Below are positions 8,197 through 15,857 of a DNA stretch of 64,000 nucleotides, piece by piece. The translations under genes were made by a program, and so were the position numbers. A model generated the notes under the pieces. That model was not told where the DNA came from. It saw only the letters and a list, made by a program, of their open reading frames with translations, and searched no databases. The DNA comes from Nitrosopumilus sp. (lineage in GTDB: Archaea; Thermoproteota; Nitrososphaeria; Nitrososphaerales; Nitrosopumilaceae), in the NCBI RefSeq assembly GCF_025699255.1, contig NZ_JAILWA010000005.1, forward strand, positions 33,611-97,610. The letters are read 5' to 3'. The number at the start of each line of letters is the position of its first letter. Position 1 is the first letter of the stretch.

Positions 8197-8325
8197 CTAC
8201 AAATTTTCTACGTCTATTAATGTGACAGGACAATTTACATTTTCAACTATTTTTCTCGACACACTTCCTAACGATAGTATCTTTTTTACTCCTTTTAGTT
8301 TTCTAGTTAATTTTGGATATTGCAT
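8197..8325 (-). pseudogene. Remnant C-terminus of a universal stress protein (UspA)
   Basis: The minus strand encodes 42 residues, MQYPKLTRKLKG, then VKKILSLGSVSRKIVENVNC and PVTLIDVENL. The GSVS-R-K-I-V-x-x-x-x-C-P-V stretch is the hallmark C-terminal strand-helix-strand of UspA proteins. The N-terminal ~100 residues, with the first ATP-binding Asp and the G-x2-G-x9 part, are missing upstream. It is best read as a decayed gene; translation of a 42-aa fragment is possible but unproven. It occupies most of the 8099-8411 gap. Confidence 0.6.
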
Positions 8326-8411
8326 TATTCATGAATATTAAAACAATTAGTAGAACTAATTCTAATTATTTCTACGAATTCCTCTTAAGTAATTTTTAAT
8401 TTTTATGTTCA

Positions 8412-9248
8412 ATGACAAAACTACTTCCTGCCTTCATTATTACTGCTATAATCACGCTATCTGCATTTACTCCAAATGCTCTTGCTCAGTCTGATTTTAA
8501 CAAAATTGAAGGCAGTGACATACAAAACAATCCTGTCTTTCGAGACATTCTTGACAAAATAGAATTTTCAAAAAAACAATATCTGAAATCCCAAGAAGAG
8601 AAGATTGCACGTGATAAACATCAAAAATTCATTGATGAACAACGTATTGCTGCTCAAGAATCAACAAAACAAGAACTTCAAAGAATGGAAAAAAATTATG
8701 AAGAATTTACGCCTAGAAATGCATTTGCAAAATATGTTTCGAGTCTGAATGCAACAAATCATGACATTTTCTGGGATCAATTTGACTATCTACAAACAAA
8801 AATATCTTTAGCAAAAGATGCCCGAGATTTAGTTCTTAGTCAGGGAGGCACATATTTTGACGCAATGAAGAAATATGTTGAATTTGCAAAAATGCCAAAA
8901 GTTGAAATGCAAAATATCGTCAGAGAACTCAACATAAAACATAACCTTGCACAAAGTGACATACAATCACATTTTGATATTAATGGCAAACTTCCAAGAT
9001 ACGAAAATGATCTTGAAACTCCCTGTTATGGATGTGATGCTAAAATTTCCAAAGTAAAAATTAATTCCGAACAATCAGTTCCAATAAAGAGAACGTCACT
9101 TGATTCAAAACCTACACAAATAGATAATCTAAGAGAATCCCTTTCTGAAATTCAAAACAATTTCTTAAAGTCAAAAAATGTCATAGAACAAAAGAAGATG
9201 GTATTTGAGATGAATAAAATTGTCAAAACTATTCAGGATCTTAAATGA
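8412..9248 (+). CDS. Secreted helical (coiled-coil) hypothetical protein
   Basis: The 278-aa product starts with a signal peptide (LLPAFIITAIITLSAFTPNALAQ). The mature protein is highly charged and helical (EKIARDKHQKFIDEQRIAAQE and more), with one CYGCD pair near residue 200 that could form a disulfide or metal site. There is no TM anchor. No family recognised. It is preceded by an AT-rich region and followed by a T-rich sequence that recurs about 450 bases downstream. Confidence 0.6.
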   Translation: MTKLLPAFIITAIITLSAFTPNALAQSDFNKIEGSDIQNNPVFRDILDKIEFSKKQYLKSQEEKIARDKHQKFIDEQRIAAQESTKQELQRMEKNYEEFTPRNAFAKYVSSLNATNHDIFWDQFDYLQTKISLAKDARDLVLSQGGTYFDAMKKYVEFAKMPKVEMQNIVRELNIKHNLAQSDIQSHFDINGKLPRYENDLETPCYGCDAKISKVKINSEQSVPIKRTSLDSKPTQIDNLRESLSEIQNNFLKSKNVIEQKKMVFEMNKIVKTIQDLK

Positions 9249-9257
9249 TCTATCTTC

Positions 9258-9298
9258 ATTTTTTATTTTTGTAATTTGATTTACAGTCCAAATATTCT
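9258..9298. repeat. Copy 1 of a 41-bp direct repeat, probable terminator element
   Basis: The copy starts 10 bases after a stop codon. It reads ATTTTTTATTTTTGTAATTT then GATTTACAGTCCAAATATTCT, and recurs almost unchanged at 9712-9751. T-runs at both ends suit an archaeal transcription terminator. Confidence 0.55.
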
Positions 9299-9335
9299 TT
9301 TTTTATTCTAGATAAAAAATAAAGACCTCAAGAGA

Positions 9336-9410
9336 CTATTTCTTTTTTGAAGCCTTGGTTGTTTTTTTTGCTGCTGTTTTTTTAATGGTTGTTTTTTTGG
9401 CTGTTGCCAT
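9336..9410 (-). CDS. Tiny Lys/Ala/Thr-rich basic peptide, 24 aa
   Basis: The sequence is MATAKKTTIKKTAAKKTTKA plus SKKK. It looks like a fragment of a histone H1-type AKKT tail and would bind nucleic acid nonspecifically. The start codon is clean and the composition is strongly non-random, but a 24-aa frame cannot be proved coding from one sequence. It lies in the otherwise gene-poor 9249-9912 interval. Confidence 0.4.
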   Translation of the reverse strand: MATAKKTTIKKTAAKKTTKASKKK

Positions 9411-9659
9411 GAAACCTGTACAAAACAGTTGGATTTCTATAGGTGAAATTAACAAAATTACACAAAATGAGTACTATCCAGATAACAAATTTTCAAGATC
9501 ATATTGTGGGGGATAGTGGTGTGATTACTGTAGGAATACCCTGAAATGAAAATTAGGATTCTTGATTTTATCTAGATTGACATGAATAGCTATTTTGATA
9601 TTGATTTGTCAAAGAATATTCAGATTCAAAATTAACTACTTTTTTACAAATAAAGCAAC

Positions 9660-9710
9660 ATGATAAAAAAATTCTTTGAATTTATCTGGGATTTAATATC
9701 AGGAAACTGA
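9660..9710 (+). CDS. Possible 16-aa amphipathic peptide
   Basis: ATG 9660 opens MIKKFFEFIWDLISGN. The pattern of bulky hydrophobics alternating with K/E/D is amphipathic, like small membrane-active peptides. The terminator-like repeat copy 2 begins one base after its stop. It may be chance; the rest of 9411-9912 holds no other convincing gene. Confidence 0.15.
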   Translation: MIKKFFEFIWDLISGN

Positions 9711-9711
9711 T

Positions 9712-9751
9712 ATTTTTTATTTTTGTAATTTGATTTTAGTCCAAATATTCT
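9712..9751. repeat. Copy 2 of the 41-bp direct repeat
   Basis: It matches 9258-9298 except for one small indel/substitution (GATTTTAGTCC against GATTTACAGTCC). Similarity continues weakly to 9762. Like copy 1 it directly follows a stop codon. Confidence 0.55.
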
Positions 9752-9912
9752 CTTTTTCTTCTATATGCCCACCCATTTTGTTTATAAACAAAATTAGATT
9801 TTTTAAAATTTTGAGTCAAACTAGTATACTCAATCCATTTGATGGCTCAAAATCTCTTCAATAACAGTTCAATTTTCTAAGATTAATATTTTCAATAACT
9901 TTTTCTTCAATT

Positions 9913-10956
9913 ATGTTGGAGAAATCTTTTGATGAAGAACTTGTAGATATTATGAACAAGTCTGCTTTGGCATTAATGATATCAATTGGTCATCGAACAA
10001 AACTTTTTGATATTATCTCTGAACTTCCACCATCTACAAGTAATGATATTGCAGCAAAGGCTGGCCTTAATGAAAGGTATGTTCGAGAATGGCTAGGTGC
10101 ACTAGTCACTGCAAGAATAATTGATTATGATCCTGAACCTAAACTATACTCTATCTCTAAAGAAAAGGCTGACCTTCTTACCCGTAATGGCTCTTTTAAT
10201 TTTGCAACATCAATGCAATTTATTCCTGTAATGGCAAATGTTGAAGAACAAATCCTTGACTGTTTTAAGAATGGCGGTGGAGTTCCATACGAATCATTTC
10301 ATAGATTCCATGATGTAATGGCAGAAGATAGTAATCAGACAGTATTGTCTGAATTAATTGATGGAATTTTACCTATTGTTCCAGGATTAACTGATTTGCT
10401 TAAACAACAAATCAAAGTACTGGATGTGGGATGTGGAAGTGGAAAAGCAATTAATCTAATGGCAAAAACATTTCCTTCTTCTCATTTTATTGGATATGAT
10501 TTTTCAAATGAAGCAATTCAAAATGCAAAAAATGAATCTCAAAAACTAGGAATCTCTAATACCTCTTTTGAAAAACAAGATGCAGCAAACTTTGATCATC
10601 ATGAACAATTTGATTTAATCACTGCTTTTGATGCAATTCATGACCAGGCAGATCCCGAAAAAGTTCTCAAAAATATTCGAAATTCCCTAAAACCTGATGG
10701 TGTTTTCTTGATGCAAGACATTGCTGGTTCCTCAAATCTTGAAAATAACATGGCTCATCCTTTTGCACCATTTCTGTATACCATATCTTGTCTTCACTGC
10801 ATGACTGTTTCTCTATCCCTTGATGGAAAGGGGTTAGGTGCAATGTGGGGAAAAGAACTTGCTACTCAAATGCTAAAAGATGCTGGATTCTCGAGTGTTG
10901 AAGTAAAACAACTCCCTCATGATCCGATGAATTATTTCTATGTCGCAAAACCATGA
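9913..10956 (+). CDS. SAM-dependent methyltransferase with N-terminal winged helix (Rv2258c-like)
   Basis: The protein is 347 aa. Residues about 10-90 form a winged-helix domain (LFDIISELPPSTSNDIAAKA then NERYVREWLGALVTARI), typical of Rv2258c-type methyltransferases. Residues about 165-320 are a class I methyltransferase fold with motif I VLDVGCGSGKAINLMA and motif II/III regions (FDLITAFDAIHDQADPEKVL). The substrate is unknown. The NTF2-like gene overlaps its stop by ATGA, so the two are translationally coupled and probably act on the same small molecule. Confidence 0.85.
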   Translation: MLEKSFDEELVDIMNKSALALMISIGHRTKLFDIISELPPSTSNDIAAKAGLNERYVREWLGALVTARIIDYDPEPKLYSISKEKADLLTRNGSFNFATSMQFIPVMANVEEQILDCFKNGGGVPYESFHRFHDVMAEDSNQTVLSELIDGILPIVPGLTDLLKQQIKVLDVGCGSGKAINLMAKTFPSSHFIGYDFSNEAIQNAKNESQKLGISNTSFEKQDAANFDHHEQFDLITAFDAIHDQADPEKVLKNIRNSLKPDGVFLMQDIAGSSNLENNMAHPFAPFLYTISCLHCMTVSLSLDGKGLGAMWGKELATQMLKDAGFSSVEVKQLPHDPMNYFYVAKP

Positions 10957-11333
10957 CAGACCAAGAATTAATAAAAAATTTCTATATTGCTTTTAAAAAT
11001 AAAGAGAATGATTTCTCAAAGTTTTGTCATGATGATATAGAATGGATAACAATGGATGGAATGCCAAGTGGTGGAAGATATGTTGGCATAAAATCTATTT
11101 TTGAGGAATATTTCCCAAAAATGTTATCTCATTTCAAAGAATTTCATACCATTCCAGAACAATTTCTTGATTTCAAAGATCATGTGATGGTCACTGGAAA
11201 ATATCGTGGAATATCATTCAAAAACAAAGAATTTGATGTGTCTTTCTCTCATGTATATTTAATCAAACAAAACAAAATAGTTCAATTTAGACAATTTACC
11301 GACACAAAAATTATTCGAGATTCTTTGAATTAA
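10953..11333 (+). CDS. SnoaL/NTF2-like small-molecule protein
   Basis: This 126-aa protein has the NTF2-like layout: an N-terminal helix (DQELIKNFYIAFKNKE), then WITMDGMPSGGRYVGIKSI, then beta strands HVMVTGKYRG and IVQFRQFTDT. Such proteins bind or isomerise small hydrophobic compounds. It starts within the stop of the methyltransferase (ATGA) and converges with the RHH gene, sharing 4 bases of stop. Confidence 0.75.
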   Translation: MTDQELIKNFYIAFKNKENDFSKFCHDDIEWITMDGMPSGGRYVGIKSIFEEYFPKMLSHFKEFHTIPEQFLDFKDHVMVTGKYRGISFKNKEFDVSFSHVYLIKQNKIVQFRQFTDTKIIRDSLN

Positions 11334-11998
11334 TTTAAAAATATTTTGTGAATGCTTTCTTTAGTGATGTTAAGTTTGTAAATTTCATCATTTTTTAAAA
11401 CAAAGATTCTGTCATGCATCAAAAACAACTCAATCATGTCAGTTATGTCTGATTTTGACAAATCACTTGCTTTGTATGGACAAAACATCAATCCTGGTAG
11501 TCTTGTCATATCATAAGTTCTTTCTAACTCCATTGCATGGGAAAATGAATGTTCTGCAATATCTGTTATGACAAAATCTACACAACAAAGAGGTTTTTTC
11601 TCTGATGATTTTACTATGTTTTGAATTATTTTATTACAATATTTTGAACCATCTTTTCCATGAGGCTTATATGGTTTGATTGTTCCATTAAACCAATCAA
11701 GTTTTGAAAGTGTTTTTTCTGTACTGTGTTTTGGTGGAATTGCATATGACCTAAACCATTCAGTTTCATTTGTCATTCTATCAAGAGATTTGAGAAAACT
11801 TTCAATTGATTTCTCATCTGAATAAATCAACAAGTCATGAACATGCGGTGTTGGTGCTTTTTTATCAAGCCATTGTTCCACTGCATCTTTTACTATGCTA
11901 TTTATTGAAACTCCCATCTGCTCTGCTTTTTTTCCAAGCTCTGAATGAGTTGAATTATCAAATCCACGAATTAGAATGTCTTTTGCCAATGTTATCAT
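11330..11998 (-). CDS. RHH-type DNA-binding protein with a C-terminal domain of unknown function
   Basis: Of the 222 aa, residues about 1-48 look like a ribbon-helix-helix unit: a basic beta strand (DILIRGFDNSTHSEL) and two helices (GKKAEQMG, SINSIVKDAVEQWLDKK). The remaining ~170 residues include CCVDFVITDIAEHSF and HAMELERTYDMTRLPGLMFC, and have no motif I can name. The gene is divergent from an OsmC gene across an 81-bp region with two TGATATCA-type palindromes. This fits an RHH repressor controlling itself and osmC, with the C-terminal part as a possible sensor. Confidence 0.6.
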   Translation of the reverse strand: MITLAKDILIRGFDNSTHSELGKKAEQMGVSINSIVKDAVEQWLDKKAPTPHVHDLLIYSDEKSIESFLKSLDRMTNETEWFRSYAIPPKHSTEKTLSKLDWFNGTIKPYKPHGKDGSKYCNKIIQNIVKSSEKKPLCCVDFVITDIAEHSFSHAMELERTYDMTRLPGLMFCPYKASDLSKSDITDMIELFLMHDRIFVLKNDEIYKLNITKESIHKIFLN

Positions 11999-12022
11999 TG
12001 ATGATTATAACTATATAAATTA

Positions 12023-12038
12023 TGATATCATGATAGCA
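12023..12038. promoter_or_regulatory. Operator copy 1: TGATATCATGATAGCA
   Basis: Two adjacent 8-mers, the first TGATATCA and the second differing at one base. It is offset by 37 bp from a perfect copy near the osmC start. Adjacent short palindromic half-sites are the usual target shape for RHH dimers. Confidence 0.55.
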
Positions 12039-12055
12039 TTTAGAGTAATGTTAAT

Positions 12056-12079
12056 ATAATGATATCATGATATCATTAT
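12056..12079. promoter_or_regulatory. Operator copy 2: perfect 24-bp palindrome abutting the osmC start
   Basis: The core is TGATATCATGATATCA, two identical self-complementary octamers, flanked by ATAA/TTAT so that 24 bp are perfectly palindromic. It ends one base before the ATG at 12080 and overlaps the box A (TTAATATAA, 12051-12059). Protein bound here would block TBP/TFB and the transcription start. Confidence 0.7.
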
Positions 12080-12649
12080 ATGCAAACAGCAAAACTTGAA
12101 ACAAAAATAGTAAACGGTGTGGACGTCAATCAACTTTTTGATACGATTGAACACATCAAAGAACACAAAGAAATTGCAAAGTTCAATTTCTGTGCAAAAA
12201 ACAAGTGGATCCGAGGAACTGAAAACCGTACCACTGTAAATGAATATTATGGCGCTTGCAAGACTCACAAAAGAAGCAAACTTCATGTGTTTGTAAAAGA
12301 CGAACCCGAAATTTTGCTAGGCAATGACAACGGTGCAAATCCTGTTGAATATCTATTAGCAGGGTTAGCCGGCTGTGTTACAACTAGTTTGGTTTGTCAT
12401 GCAGCAGCTAGAGGAATCAAGATTGATTCAATTGAATCTACACTTGAAGGTGACATTGATCTGCAGGGATTATTACATATTGACAAGTCAGTGAATCCTG
12501 GATATCGTGGAATAGATATCAAATTCAAGATAGAGTCTGATGCCTCAGATGAAACGCTGCAAGAGCTAATTGATCTTGCAAAAAATGTCTCCCCTGTAGC
12601 CAACACTGTCTCACGACCTACCCCAATTAATGTGAGATTAGAAAAGTAG
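12080..12649 (+). CDS. OsmC/Ohr-family protein lacking the second catalytic cysteine
   Basis: The 189-aa protein has an N-terminal extension of about 65 residues followed by the OsmC domain: GANPVEYLLAGLAGCVTTSL, then helix and strands to SPVANTVSRPTPINV. OsmC/Ohr proteins reduce organic hydroperoxides using two cysteines. The first (LAGC) is present, but the second motif, usually like [KT]-C-P-[VY]-[SA]-N-T, reads NVSPVANT here, with Ser for Cys. The activity may therefore differ. Leaderless start right behind the palindromic operator. Regulation by the divergent RHH protein is likely. Confidence 0.85.
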   Translation: MQTAKLETKIVNGVDVNQLFDTIEHIKEHKEIAKFNFCAKNKWIRGTENRTTVNEYYGACKTHKRSKLHVFVKDEPEILLGNDNGANPVEYLLAGLAGCVTTSLVCHAAARGIKIDSIESTLEGDIDLQGLLHIDKSVNPGYRGIDIKFKIESDASDETLQELIDLAKNVSPVANTVSRPTPINVRLEK

Positions 12650-12652
12650 GTG

Positions 12653-12790
12653 ATGATTTTGGTGAGTGTTTTACAGAAAACTAGTGTTCATACATCAACA
12701 AAATATTATGATATGTTTGATGCTATGGAACAATGTCATTTAGTAAAATACGATGATCCAAATTCTATTCTTTTGGGAGCATGCAAATGA
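12653..12790 (+). CDS. Small hypothetical protein, 45 aa
   Basis: The frame starts 3 bases after the osmC stop (ATG 12653; GTG 12650 also in frame) and its TGA overlaps the ATG of the following HTH gene by ATGA at 12787-12790. The sequence (MILVSVLQKTSVHTSTKYYD, ending SILLGACK) has no known motif. The packing suggests an osmC-microprotein-regulator operon. Confidence 0.45.
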   Translation: MILVSVLQKTSVHTSTKYYDMFDAMEQCHLVKYDDPNSILLGACK

Positions 12791-13113
12791 ACAATATAAC
12801 TCTGCGTTCAATTCATACAGAGTCTCATCCAGAGACAAAAATAATTTTTTGGTATCTATTTGCAACATCAAAAGGGGCCAAAACACGAATTCGAATCATG
12901 AATTTAATACAAAACCAACCCTACAACACTCATCAAATCTCTCAAGAATTGATGATGGATTACAAGGCAATTAAACATCATATGGAAATTTTAGAAAAAA
13001 ATAACATTATTGGAAAGTTTAACGCTCAATACGGTGCGACATTTTATCTATCTTCTATTTTTGAAAAAAATAAAATCCTCTTTGATGAGATTGTATCAAG
13101 GATTTCTGTATAA
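12787..13113 (+). CDS. ArsR-like winged-helix transcriptional regulator
   Basis: The start at 12787 (ATGA overlap) gives 108 aa; an ATG two codons earlier is possible. The winged helix has TRIRIMNLIQNQPYNTHQIS then QELMMDYKAIKHHMEILEKN and a wing GKFNAQYGATFYLS. It is clearly paralogous to the regulator at 32453 (shared PYNTHQ, DYKAI-HHM, LEKNN, YGA-F-LS). No ArsR metal-binding Cys motif. Effector unknown. Confidence 0.8.
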   Translation: MNNITLRSIHTESHPETKIIFWYLFATSKGAKTRIRIMNLIQNQPYNTHQISQELMMDYKAIKHHMEILEKNNIIGKFNAQYGATFYLSSIFEKNKILFDEIVSRISV

Positions 13114-13193
13114 TTTTTTTAAAATACAATTTGGGTATTATTCTGGGATTATTTGGTAAAAACATCTTAAACAATATTGAAGTTTATTTTTCA

Positions 13194-14471
13194 ATGACAA
13201 GAACGAAACTTATGGGAATGTCTGTAACAATTCTATCAATATCTTTGATGGCTTTGTTTGTTCAACCTTCAGAAAATGTCTCACAAGAAGTGTTTGCAGA
13301 ACAAAATTCTATGATACAAGATTCTATACCAATGATAGGGCAGATTCAATCACAAGAAAACATTTCAGTAGAATTCAATGTGCCTGAAATAATTGTAGCA
13401 GGGAAATTAGTTCCAATTAACGCAAAAGTTGTTGATTCCAATCTCGATGCAAATCTTTCACATACTGATTGGGCATATGCAATAATTGGTCTTAATGGAG
13501 AAATTGTTCATAAAACCACCACACTTCATGGGCATTTTGGAGTAATGAACTTTAAAGATAGTTTTCCTGAAGCTGGAACATATACGATAAAGTATACTGT
13601 GTCCTCATCTGGACCTTTCATGCTTGGGTTACCAATACCCGAACTAGGTCAAACAAGAGCAGTAGTATCAGGAGACATATTGAAATTTGAGCAAGACCCA
13701 AAGAACAATTTTGGTTCAAGAACCTTTGAATTTTCAGTAGATGTAGTTAATCAAGGAAAAACTATTGCTTTAGCAGGTTCTCAACCTGATACTGAAGTCT
13801 TAGTTAAGTTCACTACAAAACCTGAAAGAATTGTTGTAGGACAACCAACTACTATACTCATTGACGTAAATGATGCAAAAACTGGAGAAGATGCAACCCA
13901 TGTAGATGGCCAGTTGACTATTAGCAGAGGATACTATCATTATCCATCATCTTCTGCAGACCAACCCGATGCACCAATTCCATTACATGGTGCATATCAT
14001 GGTCACAAAGGTGCAATGGCAACTACACATACATTTTCACAACCCGGAACATACTTGATTACAGCAGATTTGAGTTCCATACCCTACTCAATACCAAATT
14101 TTGGTGAATCCTCAACCCTATTTGTAATTCAAGTTCATGAAAATGAGGAGACCTCTCAAATCATGCAAAGCATGAGACCTGTAGAAAATGTAAAAGAAAA
14201 TGCCGTTGACATTGTAGGATTGGAATCTCCATTTTATGTTCCAAATATGATCAAAGTGACTTCTGGCCAAACTATTACCTTTGATAATGTGGATGGAAAT
14301 CAACACACTGTCACATCTGTTAAATCTGGAACTACTGAATTTGATGGAAAGTTTGATAGCAGTCTTTTGCAACCTGGAGAAAAGTTTGATCTAACTCTCA
14401 ATGAGAAAGGAACGTATGACTATTTTTGTGCACTGCATACTAGTATGCAAGGAACAATCATAGTTTCCTAA
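13194..14471 (+). CDS. Secreted blue-copper (cupredoxin) protein with long N-terminal domain
   Basis: I chose ATG 13194, which gives 425 aa with a signal peptide (MGMSVTILSISLMALFV, cleavage near VFAEQ). The middle holds two beta domains, one with an unusually His-rich stretch (YYHYPSSS, GAYHGHKGAM) that could also bind metal. The last ~90 residues are a plastocyanin-like domain with type-1 copper ligands visible: His in GNQHTVTS, and Cys, His and Met in YFCALHTSM. Such proteins serve as extracellular electron carriers in ammonia-oxidizing archaea. Physiological partner unknown. Confidence 0.85.
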   Translation: MTRTKLMGMSVTILSISLMALFVQPSENVSQEVFAEQNSMIQDSIPMIGQIQSQENISVEFNVPEIIVAGKLVPINAKVVDSNLDANLSHTDWAYAIIGLNGEIVHKTTTLHGHFGVMNFKDSFPEAGTYTIKYTVSSSGPFMLGLPIPELGQTRAVVSGDILKFEQDPKNNFGSRTFEFSVDVVNQGKTIALAGSQPDTEVLVKFTTKPERIVVGQPTTILIDVNDAKTGEDATHVDGQLTISRGYYHYPSSSADQPDAPIPLHGAYHGHKGAMATTHTFSQPGTYLITADLSSIPYSIPNFGESSTLFVIQVHENEETSQIMQSMRPVENVKENAVDIVGLESPFYVPNMIKVTSGQTITFDNVDGNQHTVTSVKSGTTEFDGKFDSSLLQPGEKFDLTLNEKGTYDYFCALHTSMQGTIIVS

Positions 14472-14643
14472 TTTTCTTTTTTTTATTTTTCTGACTATCA
14501 TAATCTGCAATGCATTTGCTACAAAGATAAGCAGGATCAGTAAGGAGATTGATGCTAGCTTGTAGGTTATCTTTTGATTTACAGCACATGCAAAATTTTT
14601 CTTTATTTGCTTTCTTTTTCACTTGTATCGAACAATTACTCAT
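14458..14643 (-). CDS. Small zinc-ribbon-like protein, 61 aa
   Basis: Basic protein with two Cys pairs: FCMCCKSKDN and YLCSKCIADYD, spaced about 22 residues, forming a four-Cys zinc site. The C-terminus is a Lys tract (KNKKKKIRKL). It overlaps the preceding gene by 8 bases on the same strand and the cupredoxin 3' end by 14 bases antisense. Last gene of a three-gene Zn-protein operon. Confidence 0.65.
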   Translation of the reverse strand: MSNCSIQVKKKANKEKFCMCCKSKDNLQASINLLTDPAYLCSKCIADYDSQKNKKKKIRKL

Positions 14644-14860
14644 TACTCATATTAGAAGTGTGACTAGGATCATTTCTAACTGCTTCTCTGGCCCTCTTTT
14701 CAATATTTACAATAAATGAATCTCTACACCCTTGAGAACAAAATTTTTCTCTATCCCCTTCAAAAGATTTTCCACAATGTACACAAATCATTTCCATTTT
14801 TCTATGATTCATCTCACACCTCATAAAAATAGATGGTTTACTCGGATTATCTTCTTTCAT
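14636..14860 (-). CDS. Small zinc-finger protein, 74 aa
   Basis: The core MICVHCGKSFEGDREKFCSQ then GCRDSF is a CxxC...CSxxC knuckle resembling the short treble-clef (MYM/FCS-like) fingers that mediate protein or nucleic-acid binding. It sits between two other small zinc proteins on the minus strand, overlapping by 4 bases upstream (ATGA) and 8 bases downstream. No enzymatic motif. Confidence 0.7.
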   Translation of the reverse strand: MKEDNPSKPSIFMRCEMNHRKMEMICVHCGKSFEGDREKFCSQGCRDSFIVNIEKRAREAVRNDPSHTSNMSNE

Positions 14861-15042
14861 GCAGTCATTTGTTTTTGCTGATGTTTGATGGCACTAACAG
14901 TATACAATATGTTATCTCCTTCAGGCATTGGGTTTGCACACTGACCACATTCAGGCAATATCACAGTTGCATCATAATCAATTTCTCCTATGGTTTTTCC
15001 ACAGCTTCTACAACAAACTGATTTTGTATCATAAATATTCAT
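14857..15042 (-). CDS. Small zinc-ribbon protein, 61 aa
   Basis: I chose ATG 15042 because AAAGGTGA lies just ahead of it, a strong Shine-Dalgarno match; ATG 15069 is in frame. Cys pairs SVCCRSCGKTIG and LPECGQCANPMP make a four-Cys ribbon. The C-terminus (SAIKHQQKQMTA) is helical. First gene of the three-gene zinc-protein operon (14458-15042). Confidence 0.7.
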   Translation of the reverse strand: MNIYDTKSVCCRSCGKTIGEIDYDATVILPECGQCANPMPEGDNILYTVSAIKHQQKQMTA

Positions 15043-15161
15043 TTTTTCACCTTTTGAATATTCTACCATGATTTTGATATTAAAGGAGGAGAGAAATTGA
15101 TTTCATTTAGAATCAAGTCAACTTGTTATCTCTTTAATTCCATCATCTCATAATATCACCC

Positions 15162-15542
15162 ATGAACAAAGTAAAACTTGTAGATCAAGAAAAATTCCTA
15201 AATAGCATCATGAATGTTTCAGCAAACATACGATATGTCATGATTTATGATTTGAAAGGAAATGTGATTCATAAACGTAAAATGGATGGAGTGACAGATT
15301 TGCTAACAGAAGAAGAAAATAAAACTGCTTTAAAGCACACTATAGAGTCTTGGAACTTTAGAAATACAATTTCAGAAAAAATTGGAAATGCAAATTATAC
15401 ACTACAGGTATATGACAACTTGATGAGATGTATTTTTCCATTTGGTGAGGAAATGCTTCTCATAGTTACACTGGATAATGCTGGAGGTCCAAATAATATT
15501 ATTCATAGGATCCAGACCATCTTGTCAGGGCATTTGAAGTAA
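15162..15542 (+). CDS. Hypothetical protein, possible profilin/roadblock-like fold
   Basis: The 126-aa protein has the pattern helix, IRYVMIYDLKGNVIHKRK, helix, YTLQVYDNLMRCIFPF, EEMLLIVTLDN, then a C-terminal helix. Beta-strand pairs holding -YDLKGNVI- and -LLIVTLD- resemble small sensory folds (roadblock/LC7-like), but I cannot confirm the family. Such proteins are common in Nitrosopumilus genomes. The first CxC microprotein begins 10 bases downstream. Confidence 0.6.
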   Translation: MNKVKLVDQEKFLNSIMNVSANIRYVMIYDLKGNVIHKRKMDGVTDLLTEEENKTALKHTIESWNFRNTISEKIGNANYTLQVYDNLMRCIFPFGEEMLLIVTLDNAGGPNNIIHRIQTILSGHLK

Positions 15543-15552
15543 TATTGCAACC

Positions 15553-15651
15553 ATGAATACAGCTAGATCCTACTATCAAAAAATTTGCTCAGACTGTAAG
15601 AGAGTGCATTGCAGAGAAGGATGTAATTGTGATTGTCATTGGGAACCTTAA
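15553..15651 (+). CDS. CxxC...CxC microprotein, 32 aa
   Basis: Sequence MNTARSYYQKICSDCKRVHC then REGCNCDCHWEP. It has seven Cys and two His in 32 residues, a composition that can only be structural (Zn or Fe-S). It shares the CxxC-n-CxC plan with the 31-aa proteins at 16635 and 16894. It begins 10 bases after the previous gene and is probably co-transcribed. Confidence 0.55.
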   Translation: MNTARSYYQKICSDCKRVHCREGCNCDCHWEP

Positions 15652-15658
15652 GATAATT

Positions 15659-15778
15659 TTGGCAAATAGTTTACTGACTACAAAAACTTGTTATCACGAT
15701 GCTAAAGTCAAGATGGCAGGATACAAGGATATGTATGAATGCACACGTTGCCACAAATTTATCCACTTATCAAATTAA
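15659..15778 (+). CDS. Small zinc-binding protein, 39 aa
   Basis: With a TTG start at 15659 the product is 39 aa and contains CYHDAKVKMAGYKDMYECTR then CHKFIHLSN, i.e. C-x-H...C-x2-C-H...H. An internal ATG at 15713 would give 21 aa and lose the first Cys/His. It follows the CxC microprotein by 7 bases. Confidence 0.4.
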   Translation: MANSLLTTKTCYHDAKVKMAGYKDMYECTRCHKFIHLSN

Positions 15779-15857
15779 AAATTTGATAAATAAATTGTAG
15801 ATTCATCTACTATTTGGGATTAGGTGATATATTTTCCAATCTGACTCTTATTCTCAT

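Noticed and set aside
9467..9544. 25-aa plus-strand frame after a GGTGA sequence
   Set aside because: No motif and no coupling; SD-like site is too distant.
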